Assembly: GCA_017591395.1 (NCBI GenBank)
Contig: WEDG01002818.1
Span: 1 to 64,000, forward strand
Direction: 5' to 3'
DNA length: 64,000 nt
From: Schistocephalus solidus
Lineage: Eukaryota; Platyhelminthes; Cestoda; Diphyllobothriidea; Diphyllobothriidae
Position 1 is the first letter of the stretch. Each line of letters opens with the position of its first letter. This document shows, in pieces, positions 11,236-21,959 of this stretch. A program made the position numbers and the translations under genes. The notes beneath the pieces were generated by a model. The model saw nothing but the letters and a program-made list of their open reading frames with translations. It had not been told where the DNA came from and ran no database searches.

Positions 11236-12360
11236 GGCAGCTATGGGCAAAGTCTCTTTTAACACCGGTGTCTGTAACTACGTCAAGGAACCTGGACGAC
11301 ATCAATGCACGCACATTGCCAAGACAGACGCTAGACTTCTCACTCTCAGCTCGCAACCTACACTGAGGAAAGAGGCCATACTTTTAGAATTTCAAACACT
11401 GATCATCCCCGGCCGAGGTAGCTCGAAGCTCAAACGACCTTCCATTGGGGTATACTTTTCTGTTGTCACCTGTGTAAATTGACATTTTGACCTCCCCTAC
11501 GCTACTATCGCTACAATCACCGGAAAAATTAGGCCGTGTTGAGGAGAATACGATGGATTAAAGAAAGCCAGACAGAAACCTCATCCGATGCGGAAGAAAC
11601 CGACTTATCGGACGAAATCAGTGCCGCAGAGACTCAGCTATCTTCCATGGACATGATGATGCGGAAAACAGACATATCGATACCAACATTTTCCAACTCG
11701 GCAGGAAGCCATCAGCAGCTGAGGCGGTGAACATCAAGGAAAAAAATAGACCAACTCGCTTAGGCATGTTGATGTCTGTTAGATTTGTGTGGTAGGCGCC
11801 TTGATAGGCAACGGTCGACCAGGCCATCTGAGGCGTCAGTAATCTTCAAACTCGAGGCCATTGAGCCATTCTTCGTTCTGAAACCATAAATGACAGTAGC
11901 GGTATACAAAAAACGAACCTTCGCGCCCAAAAGATAAAAATAGTTATTTCGATGAAAGATCGTGTTTGTTATGACGTGTACTGGGACCAAAGTGGGAGAT
12001 ATGTATCCATGCGCATAAACAAGATTAAAAATATGTAGTAAGACAAGGCTAGTAATCCCAAGTAGACATGAGAACCACGGACACAAGGCGCACATTTTCT
12101 CTAGGGGTAAAGTTACACTACCTTTGTGTCCCGGCCAGAAGCACGTGGTTAATTTACCTAAACTGTGTAGTTAGGTTAACTGTGTATCAATATGCATATG
12201 AACCCGAAGGTTACCAGCAAAAGTCACGTGGACAAACAAAGGAAACTGATATAGTTGTTTGTCACAAACCTTATGCGTGCATTTCGTGGAAATCGGTTGA
12301 TTTTATTATCGGTTACTTGTAACAATCGGTTGTAAGGATTAATTATATGCCCTCCTCTTT
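11236..12360. other. No recognisable gene
   Basis: A plus-strand frame at 11536-11730 is acidic and Ser-rich (TSSDAEETDLSDEISAA) and could be an exon, but no splice sites or homologues are evident. Other frames are shorter or lower in quality. Confidence 0.3.
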
Positions 12361-12369
12361 AGCGGACAT

Positions 12370-12560
12370 TAGCGCAGGCACCACCCGTAATATAGGTGAC
12401 GTTGCGCCAAATTACACAGAAGTTAGGGTTAGATTCTCGGTTATGGTTAAGTTTCGGGTTAGGTTTACGGTTAGTGTGAGGTTTAGGGTGTAGGGAGGAG
12501 GGTTAGAACTAAGATTAGGAATTCGGTTTATATTAGGGTTAGTACAAGGGAATATTTACC
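12370..12560. repeat. Degenerate telomere-like (TTAGGG-rich) element
   Basis: The block begins with GTAATATAGGTGACGTTGCG and CCAAATTA, resembling the terminal motif of the 21.8-kb element, and continues into about 110 bp of TTAGGG-like variants (AGTTAGGGTTAGA, GGGTTAGGTTTACGGTTAG). It is too irregular to be a true telomere fragment. Confidence 0.45.
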
Positions 12561-13529
12561 CTTCTTGGAACTATGTACAGAATAAACTATTATCTGGGCG
12601 GGACATTATTATTCCCGTGCCATGTTTAGGGGGGCCATATAATGATGTAAATGAAACGTGTAACGCCACGTGGCAAATTTTCCCGATAGTAGTCGTCACC
12701 AGTTGTGCGAGAAAACGATAGTGCCTCAGTCTGCGGTCTCTTGTGTGATGCGTCGACAGGCAGACTACAAAGAATATAAGTACGACTCGGATAAAATGCC
12801 GGGAAGGGACCGAAAAATAAACAAGTTGACCCTGGAGGTTCAGGAATACCTAGATGTAGGCTTTGCGTGCTGATAATTTATCAGCTGCTTAATCGGTCCA
12901 AAACGTTCTGATTCAACATAGGCCGATTAACAGGAGAGGAATGAGCGATGGAGCCCGATACTTGAATCTACCTTTTTATGGAATGTGAACGTTCTCGTCA
13001 CTCAATACCAAACTCAACGTGCATTAAATGGTCATTCTGTACAATTTTTGGTACCTTGAGAGGCTGTCAGTGGACGATGTAACAAAGTCATTTCCTGGCA
13101 CGTGGAGGCTACGACCATACTGACTCCTTATTAATGAGACCTTTAGGGTACCTTTCACTTTTGCCAGATCTGAGAGCACCGCAGTGAAGCCTGATGTGTT
13201 GAACTGCGGGTCAGGTCGCATATACTGCGCGCAGACTGGCTGTTACTTTTTCCGCCTCTCTTTCCAACTCATGCGAGCTTGTAAACTGACGGTGCCAAGG
13301 TGATTTGTAGCACCATTATCAGTCAGTGACAAGGCCAAAAAGTTAAATTCGGTCATATAGCTTGATGGAAATTTTTTTCGATATGAGGCTTAAATGTTAT
13401 TATATAAATCTTCGTACCCCATTCTAAATGAGTTCTATGAACGGGTTTCAAATCATTCTCCTGGAGGCATACCTCTATGCAGTTGAAAACTGAATATTTA
13501 ATATTTGAAAAGATTCAAAATATGACTTG
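12561..13529. other. No recognisable gene
   Basis: Only short frames. A plus-strand frame at 12670-12873 is protein-like in composition but unrecognised. Confidence 0.3.
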
Positions 13530-14085
13530 GCGAGCATACGCGCTGCTTTCGATAACTTCTCTTCAGGCCAGTACAGTTATAGGGAAACGTTGGAACGCAG
13601 TAGACATTTAAAACAAGAAATCGATAATGTTCGTCCGTTTGTGTGGGTTATCTGAGAAATATGCATAGGGGGAGGATGATAAGAGACAGTGTGATAGGCG
13701 GCGATAATTTTCTGGTAGAGCCGTTCTTGGGGAAGAGATAGGACACAGATAGCGCGGGGAATGTATGCAGTTAGGCAGCCGTTGGCCAAGCTAAGCGAGA
13801 AGCTTGTACGAGGTTCTTTTGTGCGCACAAGACCGGCTTCTTCAACCTAATGGCAGTACTGCCATTAGGCAGTCGCCTCTGCTGCTGCTAGTAGACGTTG
13901 ACCCAGTGGCTTGGGGTAGTTTGGTGGGACCTTATAAATTACACGGAAAGCTTTGCTGGGGTCCACACTATGCCCGGTGTCAACAAGATGTGCAAGGATG
14001 GCGCTTTTTATGCTCTTGACTTCCCCTTGTTCTTTTATTCTATTGGACCAAATTCTATTGCGACGAAATTTCATTTTCACTTTTA
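13530..14085 (-). mobile_element. Penelope-like element, GIY-YIG tail and 3' flank
   Basis: A minus-strand frame at 14080-13865 includes SAILAHLVDTGHSVDPSKAF, a segment like the 'H..xxGH..d' part of PLE GIY-YIG endonucleases. It is followed by about 300 bp (13830-13530) that also occurs at 55690-55985 in the same orientation (shared TTTCGATAA, AATCAATAATGTTC-like and GAGGTTCTTTTGTGC segments). I read this as the end of a PLE open frame plus its 3' region. The catalytic GIY and YIG residues are not visible and the RT is absent. A perfect 24-bp palindrome sits at the boundary (13846-13869). Confidence 0.5.
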
Positions 14086-16054
14086 GACGAGGGCGGACTT
14101 TGTTCTTTAGTAGGTTTCTTATTCCGCACAGTCTTTAGGTACTGAATTCTGTGGTCTTCGAGTTTAACCTTGCCTTAAATCAGTTTAATAAGTTTTAGTT
14201 AATGCTACCGTCCACCTGATACTATTCCATTTTGGTTGGTCAATACGGACATACGACCGCGGGCTTCGACTACCCTAAATATGTGGCGACACTTATGAAT
14301 TTCCCCCAAATCATCTTATGGACACTTTTCAAGTGTACAAAAGTTCAAAAGCTTGACCTCGAGTTATTTGGTTTCCAGAGGTTATCGGGGTGAGTACAAC
14401 TTGCGCTGGTCTACCGCTGGAGGGAAAGCGATGGATAAGATAATAACTGCTTACGTATTATTATTATTAAGTAGTGTAGTATTTTGTTAATTGAAGGCCA
14501 AATGTTTCTCGCTACTTAGCTGAGTGAGTACACACGCGTGCAAGCGCGGGCTTCAATCCTCCAGTAATCCAATAGTCAACCGTGGTTACATGGAGTGTTG
14601 TATTGCTGTAGTGGAAATCAGTAAGGAAGTTGCTTTTGCCATCAAACACAAACACATCACGCAGAGGATAAATACGGAATAACAAAGCATATTTAACTGT
14701 AAACTAGACCACTCTTTGAGTTGCCTTGACAATAGGCAAAAGGTTAATCTGTTTGCGAAAAAAGAATGACAAGCGGCCGAATTTACGTCTCAGGAGGTTC
14801 TAGTATAAATTTTGTTTAATCGTGTGGCATATTGTAAAGTGTTCTACTCATCTAATCTCATTTGCGGACGATTGCAGTTTCCCGCAGTGCATATCGTGGT
14901 GTTCCCATACCATTTTTTGTTGCTATTGGTCAATATTAGCTAAAATATTACGCACACATCTATCTTTAAACAAAGAAGCATGACACTGAAACTGCTCGGT
15001 ATGCGTGAAAACGTTGCTTAAACAGATGGTTTTCCTTACAAAACAACATCAGCATCAAAAGTGAGTCAACAACTCAGTGCAGTTGGCTCGCAGTAGGTAG
15101 ATTACATTCTCAGATTACGGTCTGCTTCTCCTGTCCTAGGCTGTCGAGTCCGTCCTTTTAAATCCTGCATTTCGGGTAGCCCCCAAAGCAACGAATAAAA
15201 TGGGATACGAATAGGTGGCCAGTCCATGGCTCTTCTGCGAAGGGGTAACCACGCACGACACGGGGTATACTATGTTGCTGACTCTTCCTATAGAGACTAT
15301 ACATGGCCATGTACCGCTAGGGTATGTAGAGTGGGAAAAAATTGTTGTTGCAGTCCTACCTTAAGCTTTTGAAGGAATTAAATCTTTCGTGATTAATATT
15401 TTCGCCTCTAATACCGGCCCAAGCAATGGCTGCTTTTCAATCGGAGTAAAGGATCGCGAATCGCTGATATTCCGAAAATACGGCATCTGAGCCATGCCGT
15501 TCAGACAGACTGCGAGGTCATTTATGCATAGGGTCTTGGAATATGCCTCAGTGCTATGAACTGTGAGCGAAATTATTTTCACAAGCCCGCATCATTGAAC
15601 CGAACCCCTGCACTCAGGCTGTTAGTTGAAGAAACTACCAGTTCCACATTCGCGTCAATTACTGATCTCGTTACTTTTAGACCGTTTTTTAGTTACACCG
15701 CCTCTGTTGCGGCTTGACAAGCTAACCTTCCCATGACGCTGTGCACTGACAAGTAGCTCAGCACATGGGCTTGGGGTGAACGCGATCAATAAGCATGTTA
15801 ATGGAGAGGCATTTGCCGAGGTGACTAAGACGAACACGCATGCACACGCGAATAGAATTCGATTGGTGAGATCAGCTCATAAGTAATAGAATTAAGGTAA
15901 CTACCGTAAACCTCAAGCATACTTAATTCCCGCTGTCAATGGTAAATTGTCGGCTTCTCACCACCTCAATCTCTTGGGCAGCGCAGGGTTAATTTTGTGA
16001 CTTGATGATTAAATTTTAGTCCAGAAAAAACATACTGCTGCCACCACCACCATC
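14086..16054. other. No recognisable gene
   Basis: Low coding potential throughout. The longest frames (15361-15582 and 15655-15837, minus) have no features. No tRNA, tandem repeat or transposon protein was seen. Confidence 0.35.
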
Positions 16055-16705
16055 ACACGATAGTTCGATCGTCATGTTCATCGATGTCCACCATATGCTG
16101 TGCAGGGACAGTGGCTCGCACTGGATTATAGTGAGATTATACTTGCGATGCATCTACCTCACTCTCTGTTCCACTCATCCACCTGGACCCGGTGTCAAGA
16201 CAGAGTAAAGAAAACCGGAGATGGGAGATGGAGCAGGCCCACGTGCTGTGGTCCAACACCAAACAAGAACACAACGACACAAGAGAGGGGCAGCTCGGGA
16301 TCCCAACTGAGTGGGAGTGCCATAAAGACCACATTAAGAAAGAGCTATTGTAGCCTGACTCTCAGTCCGCCAGTCAACCACTCCACACAAAACCCACACT
16401 GGCCCCCATAACGCACACACAGGGATTCACTGAACTGGGAGATATGGAGGAGTCAACGCCGCCAGACTCCCAGTCCACTGGTCAACCATTCAACGCACAA
16501 CACACACTGAGCCGACGGCGTGGTTTGGCGTAAGCGCCTAATTGGCAGCCTCCCAAGCCACGATTTCTGGGAAACCGTTATATTCTCAGGTACATGAGGA
16601 TGATGATGATTGTGAGGGTGTTGTGTATGTATTGGTGGAGGTGGTGTGCACTGATGTGGTTAAGATTACGGTGGTTCACCGCAGATTATAGTGGAGCCGC
16701 ATGTA
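16055..16705 (-). mobile_element. Detached 3' end of the zinc-finger LINE
   Basis: Aligns along most of its length, with gaps, to the 3' untranslated region of the LINE at 27785-33080. Shared landmarks are TAGTTCGATCGTC or CAGTTCGGCCGTC at the left, CCGGTGTCAAGACAGAGT, CCATAAAGACCACATTAAGA (CGATAAAGACC in the LINE), CTGAGCCGACGGCGTGG and TTGTGAGGGTGTTG. It stops near GAGCCGCATG, just inside the last codons of the LINE frame, so it is a 5'-truncated insertion in the minus sense. One of the two tandem subunits of the 3' region is partly missing here. Confidence 0.75.
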
Positions 16706-17227
16706 TATATATAGTAGGGTCACACAATAGTTCGTTGGCGGTAGGAGGACCGAAGTATCGGGCGAAATGACCACGATAGTTTCAAAGTGCATCCCTTCTA
16801 CTTTTATAATGAAAGATCGCGTAGAGTGGGCCTTATTCTTCCTGCCGTCAAGGCTTCGAATACAATTGGGTCATGTCAGCTTGGAATGATATCGCGCATA
16901 TTGGTCGGCGTGACGTTAAGCCACCTGATTTCGCAATCCGCACACTTGTCGGGGTAACAAACTACTGTGCGACCCTACTAACCCGGCAACGAATGCTAAT
17001 TCTAATTAAAACAATTGATAGGGTTAGGATTAGGTTGGCGCTCTCCTTGTCTTCCTTTAGTCCCATCAATAAAAGATCTTATTAACACCGGTCCCATATT
17101 ACTCGCTGACCTTTATTCCCTGAGTTTAGTCACATATTATGTTATTGCCAAGAATTTATCTGCAAGCAGGCTGGGTGGGTCAAACTTGAATTTTTTTTTC
17201 AAGAAAGTCGCGCGGAGCAATGCTGAC

Positions 17228-17600
17228 AGCAGCAAGGTGCCGCAGGGACGGTGAATTGCGCGTGAATCACAGTATAGTGGAAGTTGACTTGCACTGCATC
17301 TAATTCACTCTCTCATCTTCCCCGCCTGGGTCTGGTGTGAATAAAACCGGAGTCAAGAGAGGGCGTATGCGGCTGGCGCAGCCGGAGCCGCGTCTTAGCA
17401 GGCCACCACAGCTGGCTGGGATTGCAGCTGAGTCGGAGTGCCATAGCGTCCATATTGAAAAGGAGCCATTGGAGGTTGACTCTCAGTCCGCCAAACGGCT
17501 TCTCCATACAAGCATTCACTGGGTCGACGGCAGGATCCGAGTTATACCGTCAGTTGGTGAACTTCCAGATTACGGATTTTAGCACACCATGATAGCTTAA
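17228..17600 (-). mobile_element. Detached 3' piece of the zinc-finger LINE
   Basis: Corresponds to the distal subunit of the LINE 3' region, about 27855-28225: CAGGGACGGTGAATTGCGCG, then CGGCTGGCGCAGCCGGAGCC, GACTCTCAGTCCGCCA, ATCCGAGTTATACCGTCAGT and TTTTAGCACACCATGATAG. It is clearly diverged from the main copy, so it is old. It lacks the terminal CAGTTCGGCCGTC block. Confidence 0.7.
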
Positions 17601-18049
17601 AGATCGCCAGAAAGTGGAATAACGCACGCACGACAACATTTGTCTAAATTCGTGGACTTAGAGTTGACCATCAGAATAGCAGGATAGTGCCTAGGGCAAC
17701 GGTCTCGGAAAGTTTCGGAGAAAAGGTTGAACGAGGAACGGAAGGAGAGGACATAGAACCAAAATTCTCAGGCCTTTTAGATATAGGAGTGATTCCAACA
17801 GGGCGTCAGATATTCTAGATTTATCGTGAGACGGCGTAATGAGGTTTATAGAAGTGCGTGCAAGCTGAGAAGAGCCTGCCTTCAGCGCTGAGCCATCACC
17901 GTGTTCAACGGCCGTTAGGCCGCGACACTTTTTCACTTGCTTCCGAACTACAACAGCCGACAGTGGACAGAAGACGGATAATATTGCGTCAACTGAAGAT
18001 CAGTGAGCGTTCATCAACGAATGTTAATATTTCCGAGCGAAACCAGCAA

Positions 18050-18125
18050 GCCAAGAATCACGCAACTCAATAGTTAGAGCGTTGGACTTCTGATTCAACA
18101 GATGGCGAGTTCGACCCTCGGGTGG
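18050..18125 (+). repeat. tRNA-like pseudogene or SINE head
   Basis: The sequence keeps TTAGAGCGTTGG, an anticodon-like arm TTGGA-CTTCTGA-TTCAA (anticodon TCT would be Arg) and a B-box-like GAGTTCGACCCTC. The acceptor arms pair only about half, so it is not a sound tRNA. Imperfect direct repeats of about 28 bp, around GATCAGTGAGCGTTCATCAA and GATCGGTGAGCGTCGATCAA, lie at 17997 and 18203, on either side of it. Confidence 0.45.
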
Positions 18126-18239
18126 TATATAATACTAGATGCTGTACGAATGTTGGTAGTGGTCGCCCCAAGGCAGAACAGGACGGGTGAATTCCATGAG
18201 CGATCGGTGAGCGTCGATCAACGAAATTTGATTCGTTTA

Positions 18240-21200
18240 CTGGAAAGATAGCATATCTATATAGTTAGCATAAACGTGAGCTGATACGGTTCATTAGCGC
18301 TGAGGCATTTGTGCTTTTATAAATATCTAAAGAGGAGGACTAACATACTGGCTGACAATCAGGATCTTCACTTTGCCCGATTTCGTATCTAGTAACCCCT
18401 CATTCCTCGTCCCTCGGCTGTCACATAGGCCAACTTTGTAGTAGGTTCTATTTGGACCTCTTAAGATTGTAGGGAATGGTGAAAAAGTGATATTTTGTCT
18501 AACCATAACAGATAGCCAGGGAGAACAGAGATCAAAAATTATAGTTGCAAATGTCAGGAATAGTTAGTACACCGGTGGGCTTTCATAAGTCAATGCAGAG
18601 TTGTGTCAATGGAAGTGCCAGACAGTTAGGCGCGTAGATTCTGGAGGTTCAAAAACACCAGAGACACCTGGTAAGAAAAAAATTTCCAGATAAAACTAGT
18701 AAGATTTTCACTGGACACCATCATGAGTTGAGAGCATGAGATAGCTGGGAAACAGGATAATGCCTCTAATGGTGTTACTTTACGGAATTTACCGGTGACG
18801 GCTATGGCATTTCTAAAGCACTCAGGATAGGATACTAAGGGCATGCAAGTATGGCAGCCAGATATTACTGATCAGCATGTTGACTACCTCTTGCAACCTA
18901 GATTTCCAACCGAGAGCAGAAGAAAGAAATTGGGGAGATTACTTTTTCTTCGATGCCAGCGTTAAGCTATGTCACCTGGGGGGAGAAAAAAACACCAGCT
19001 TGTACTTTTCTGTCGAGGAAAAACAATAACATTCCCAGGAAACTTTGTGGTTTAACCGCAGCTACAGTTTACCGAAGAGAAAGTTGGAATGAGAGGGTGG
19101 TTTTTGAAATGCCGTGCAAGCGCGAACTGCCAGCAGCAACGGAAATTTCACGATGGAACGCTGTTGGCCCCTGAGCATCTCCAAGGGCAACGCAGACGCG
19201 ATAAACAGACGGCTAAGTGCACGTGCCCATGTCCCACGGACCGATCGATAAACTTACGCCGGACTTCGGTTCTTTCACGCCTACTGGTGAAGGACACTGA
19301 AAAGCAAATGAATGACCTGAGCATGCATCAGACATTTGCGGAGTATTTATAACAGCTCACAAAACAACGAGGGGCACTGTGCAAAGGAAAAGGAATGAGT
19401 ATAGATCGGAAAGTTGTATAATAGGTAACACAAGCTTATTAATGTTCTAAACTACAAATGAAGAAGAAAAAGCAAAAAAATAAAAGCTCGGCCTGAAAAC
19501 CTTGCTGGTGACTCATAGACGAGCCAGGAAAAGGGGTCTGTCTGTTGGTATGGCTGTTGGCTACCCAGTGTGTGCACAAGTATTGGATTCTGGAACCGAC
19601 TTCAGTGGGTATGACGAATAATCCATCGCACAACGCAGTGATTTCGCAGGTCGACTACCCTATACCAAGATCGGAACGAAGTTTCGTTTCGATTTTTAAA
19701 CAGAAGATAATAAACAGAACATGCTTGGAAATTATCGATACGGATCGTTTAGTCAAGGACTGGACGACAAAAGGGGCCAAGTTCAGAGTAACTTGATGAC
19801 ATTGTTACAGCTAATCCATGGCGAGTCCTTTAATGTTTCCCATTCATCCGTCATGCACGCATGGAAGAGGATTGGGAACGTTATTTGGTTTTGCAATACC
19901 TGGCGTTTTCAGTAAAGTTCGTAAATCAAGGCTTGCGAGTCCGAAGGAAGAACCCGTTAGCAGAAACTGAGATGGCCCAAGGCTTGTATGCCAACCGATG
20001 CTAACTAAAGTCGAAACGACCTGAGATACGTCAAGCACGAGTTATAGCGTGAGAACTGACATGGCTACATTTCCGGGTAGTATTTCCGAAGAACTTGGTA
20101 CACTGCGCATTTCACGTTAGGAGTTCGAAACCGTTAGCATGTACTGAGAAGGCCTAGTGTTATCGATGAATACAGTTTAAATTATAAAATAAAAGGATTC
20201 CACTAAAACAAATATAGTAGTTATTTATGTGTAGTATATACAGGTGGCAATCACAACCCATCTACCCCGATTATTTACGTATAAATGTCCGGAATGGTGG
20301 TTTTACACTACCTGACTGAAGGGGATCACCGGAAAGGTGTCACCTTTTGTGATTCTCATCTCACAGGGCATCTTCAAGATCAATTTTTGAACAGGGTCTT
20401 TTTGGTGACGAGAAAAGGATCCTTTAACACTACTCTAGCCGTGATCGTCGTCATCTTTGTCGTCATCGTCGTCATCATCAGTGGATCACTTATGGGACTG
20501 TCTAGTTCGGAAACTAAGACAAGACCTTCATCCTAAAAAGTGAGTTTATTATGCAGAAGGAGGCTCAAGACTGGGCTCAAAAGCGCAGGTAGACGGGAAT
20601 TTTCCGTAACTTGATCGGTGAAAGTACTTCCATCATTCATGAGTGTCTTTTTATATATCTTCTCAACCATCAATTTTTGAAGAGAAATCATGTAATTAGC
20701 AGTAATGCGTGTGCTACCAGCACCTTCGTCGTTTGAAATCTGCTATAGAGTGAAAACGCCATCGTTAGTGCAAAGGAGCGGAATCATGTTCCACGGCGAT
20801 TCTGTCAATCATTCAACTGCAAAAGCCACAATGGATCTGTCGGAGGAAATCGGTGTCAAAAGAGAAGTTTGAAAATGACCTGGCTTTCAGATGTCATCAT
20901 AACGCAGGAAATTTTAACAATGAGGCATCACTAAACTCAGTGCCAGATAGAATAGCGTTATAGAAAACATTGAACGCCATATTGTTGATCAAATAAGACT
21001 ATCAACCTAAATGTTTATTTAAATTTTAAACACCAAAAAGGGAACAAAAATTCGTTCCAGTCTGTTAACTTACCACCAGGCTCGGTTAATGCACTTTGAC
21101 ATGTGATATTGAATAGCCAATAGGTGAGTTTATCGGTTGTCGCGGAAGCACTATAGGAGAGGACTTCAGGAAAATGTTCCGAACTATTTCTGGGGCCTGC

Positions 21201-21720
21201 CTCTATTCAAAGTTCCAGAAAATACCATGCCACTCCCCGACTACTGTGTGATGATCGTTTGTGCAAGCTGGGCTAATTAATCGAGAGCGGATATTGGGTA
21301 TTGAAGGCCGGAATGTATGAACGCTCCTTGACTCTGTTGTACAAAGTCGGACTGTCCGCGTTATCTGAATTTTTCGGATAATCAGGATAGCGTGGAGGGT
21401 CACTCACACTTCATCCTCTACTAAACCGGCAAGTACTACTCATCTGGTGGACAAGATGTGCCGATTGCCTTCATAGGTAAGAGCAAACAGACAATTTACC
21501 CACACCTAGGTCTTCTCCGTCTACGCGCCTGCATCAGCTGCACGGTAAAGAAACCTTCTACTCGCAGCCGAAAGGACTAGTTTAAATACTACTGTACCGT
21601 GATCAGCCGATTCTTGTCAGGGTCGTAAATGGTGGGTTAGGCGAGGGATTCGTAAAACAGTTGGAATTGCTCAAATGTCTCCAGTGCGGACAGCACACAG
21701 AAATAAGATCGTTTCCTCCT
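18240..21720. other. Long stretch without recognisable genes
   Basis: Frames reach 87 codons at most and show no domains. A frame at 20285-20536 has a hydrophobic run that comes from local GTC/ATC trinucleotide repetition (about 20444-20485). I see no tRNA, LTR or reverse-transcriptase signature. Confidence 0.35.
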
Positions 21721-21721
21721 C

Positions 21722-21935
21722 CCAGTAATACATGTGGCATTGCGCTAAATTCCAGGAATTAGGGATCTAACCATGGATACTTGAATAAGAATGTCCCCCC
21801 AAAAGCGTAATACATGTTGCCTTGTGCTAAATTCCAGGAAAGTTGGATATCTCCGTGTCGTAATCCTAACCTGCACCCTATTCCTAAGCCCAATTTCCCT
21901 AGAATTTAACGCAAAACCAAATATATTACGGATGG
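21722..21935. repeat. Inverted-repeat element with telomere-like core
   Basis: Imperfect inverted repeats of about 42 bp (roughly three quarters identical) lie at 21804-21845 and 21890-21931. They share CGTAATA at the outer end, then TTG, AAATTC, AGG and TTGG. The core holds TAATCCTAACCTGCACCCTA, a decayed CCCTAA-type repeat. A partial extra copy of the left end lies at 21725-21766 (GTAATACATGTGGCATTGCG). No transposase is present, so this looks like a MITE. Confidence 0.5.
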
Positions 21936-21959
21936 TTCGTGTCCCCATGTCCTCACGTG

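Noticed and set aside
20285..20536. Small membrane protein
   Set aside because: The hydrophobic run derives from GTC/ATC trinucleotide repetition.
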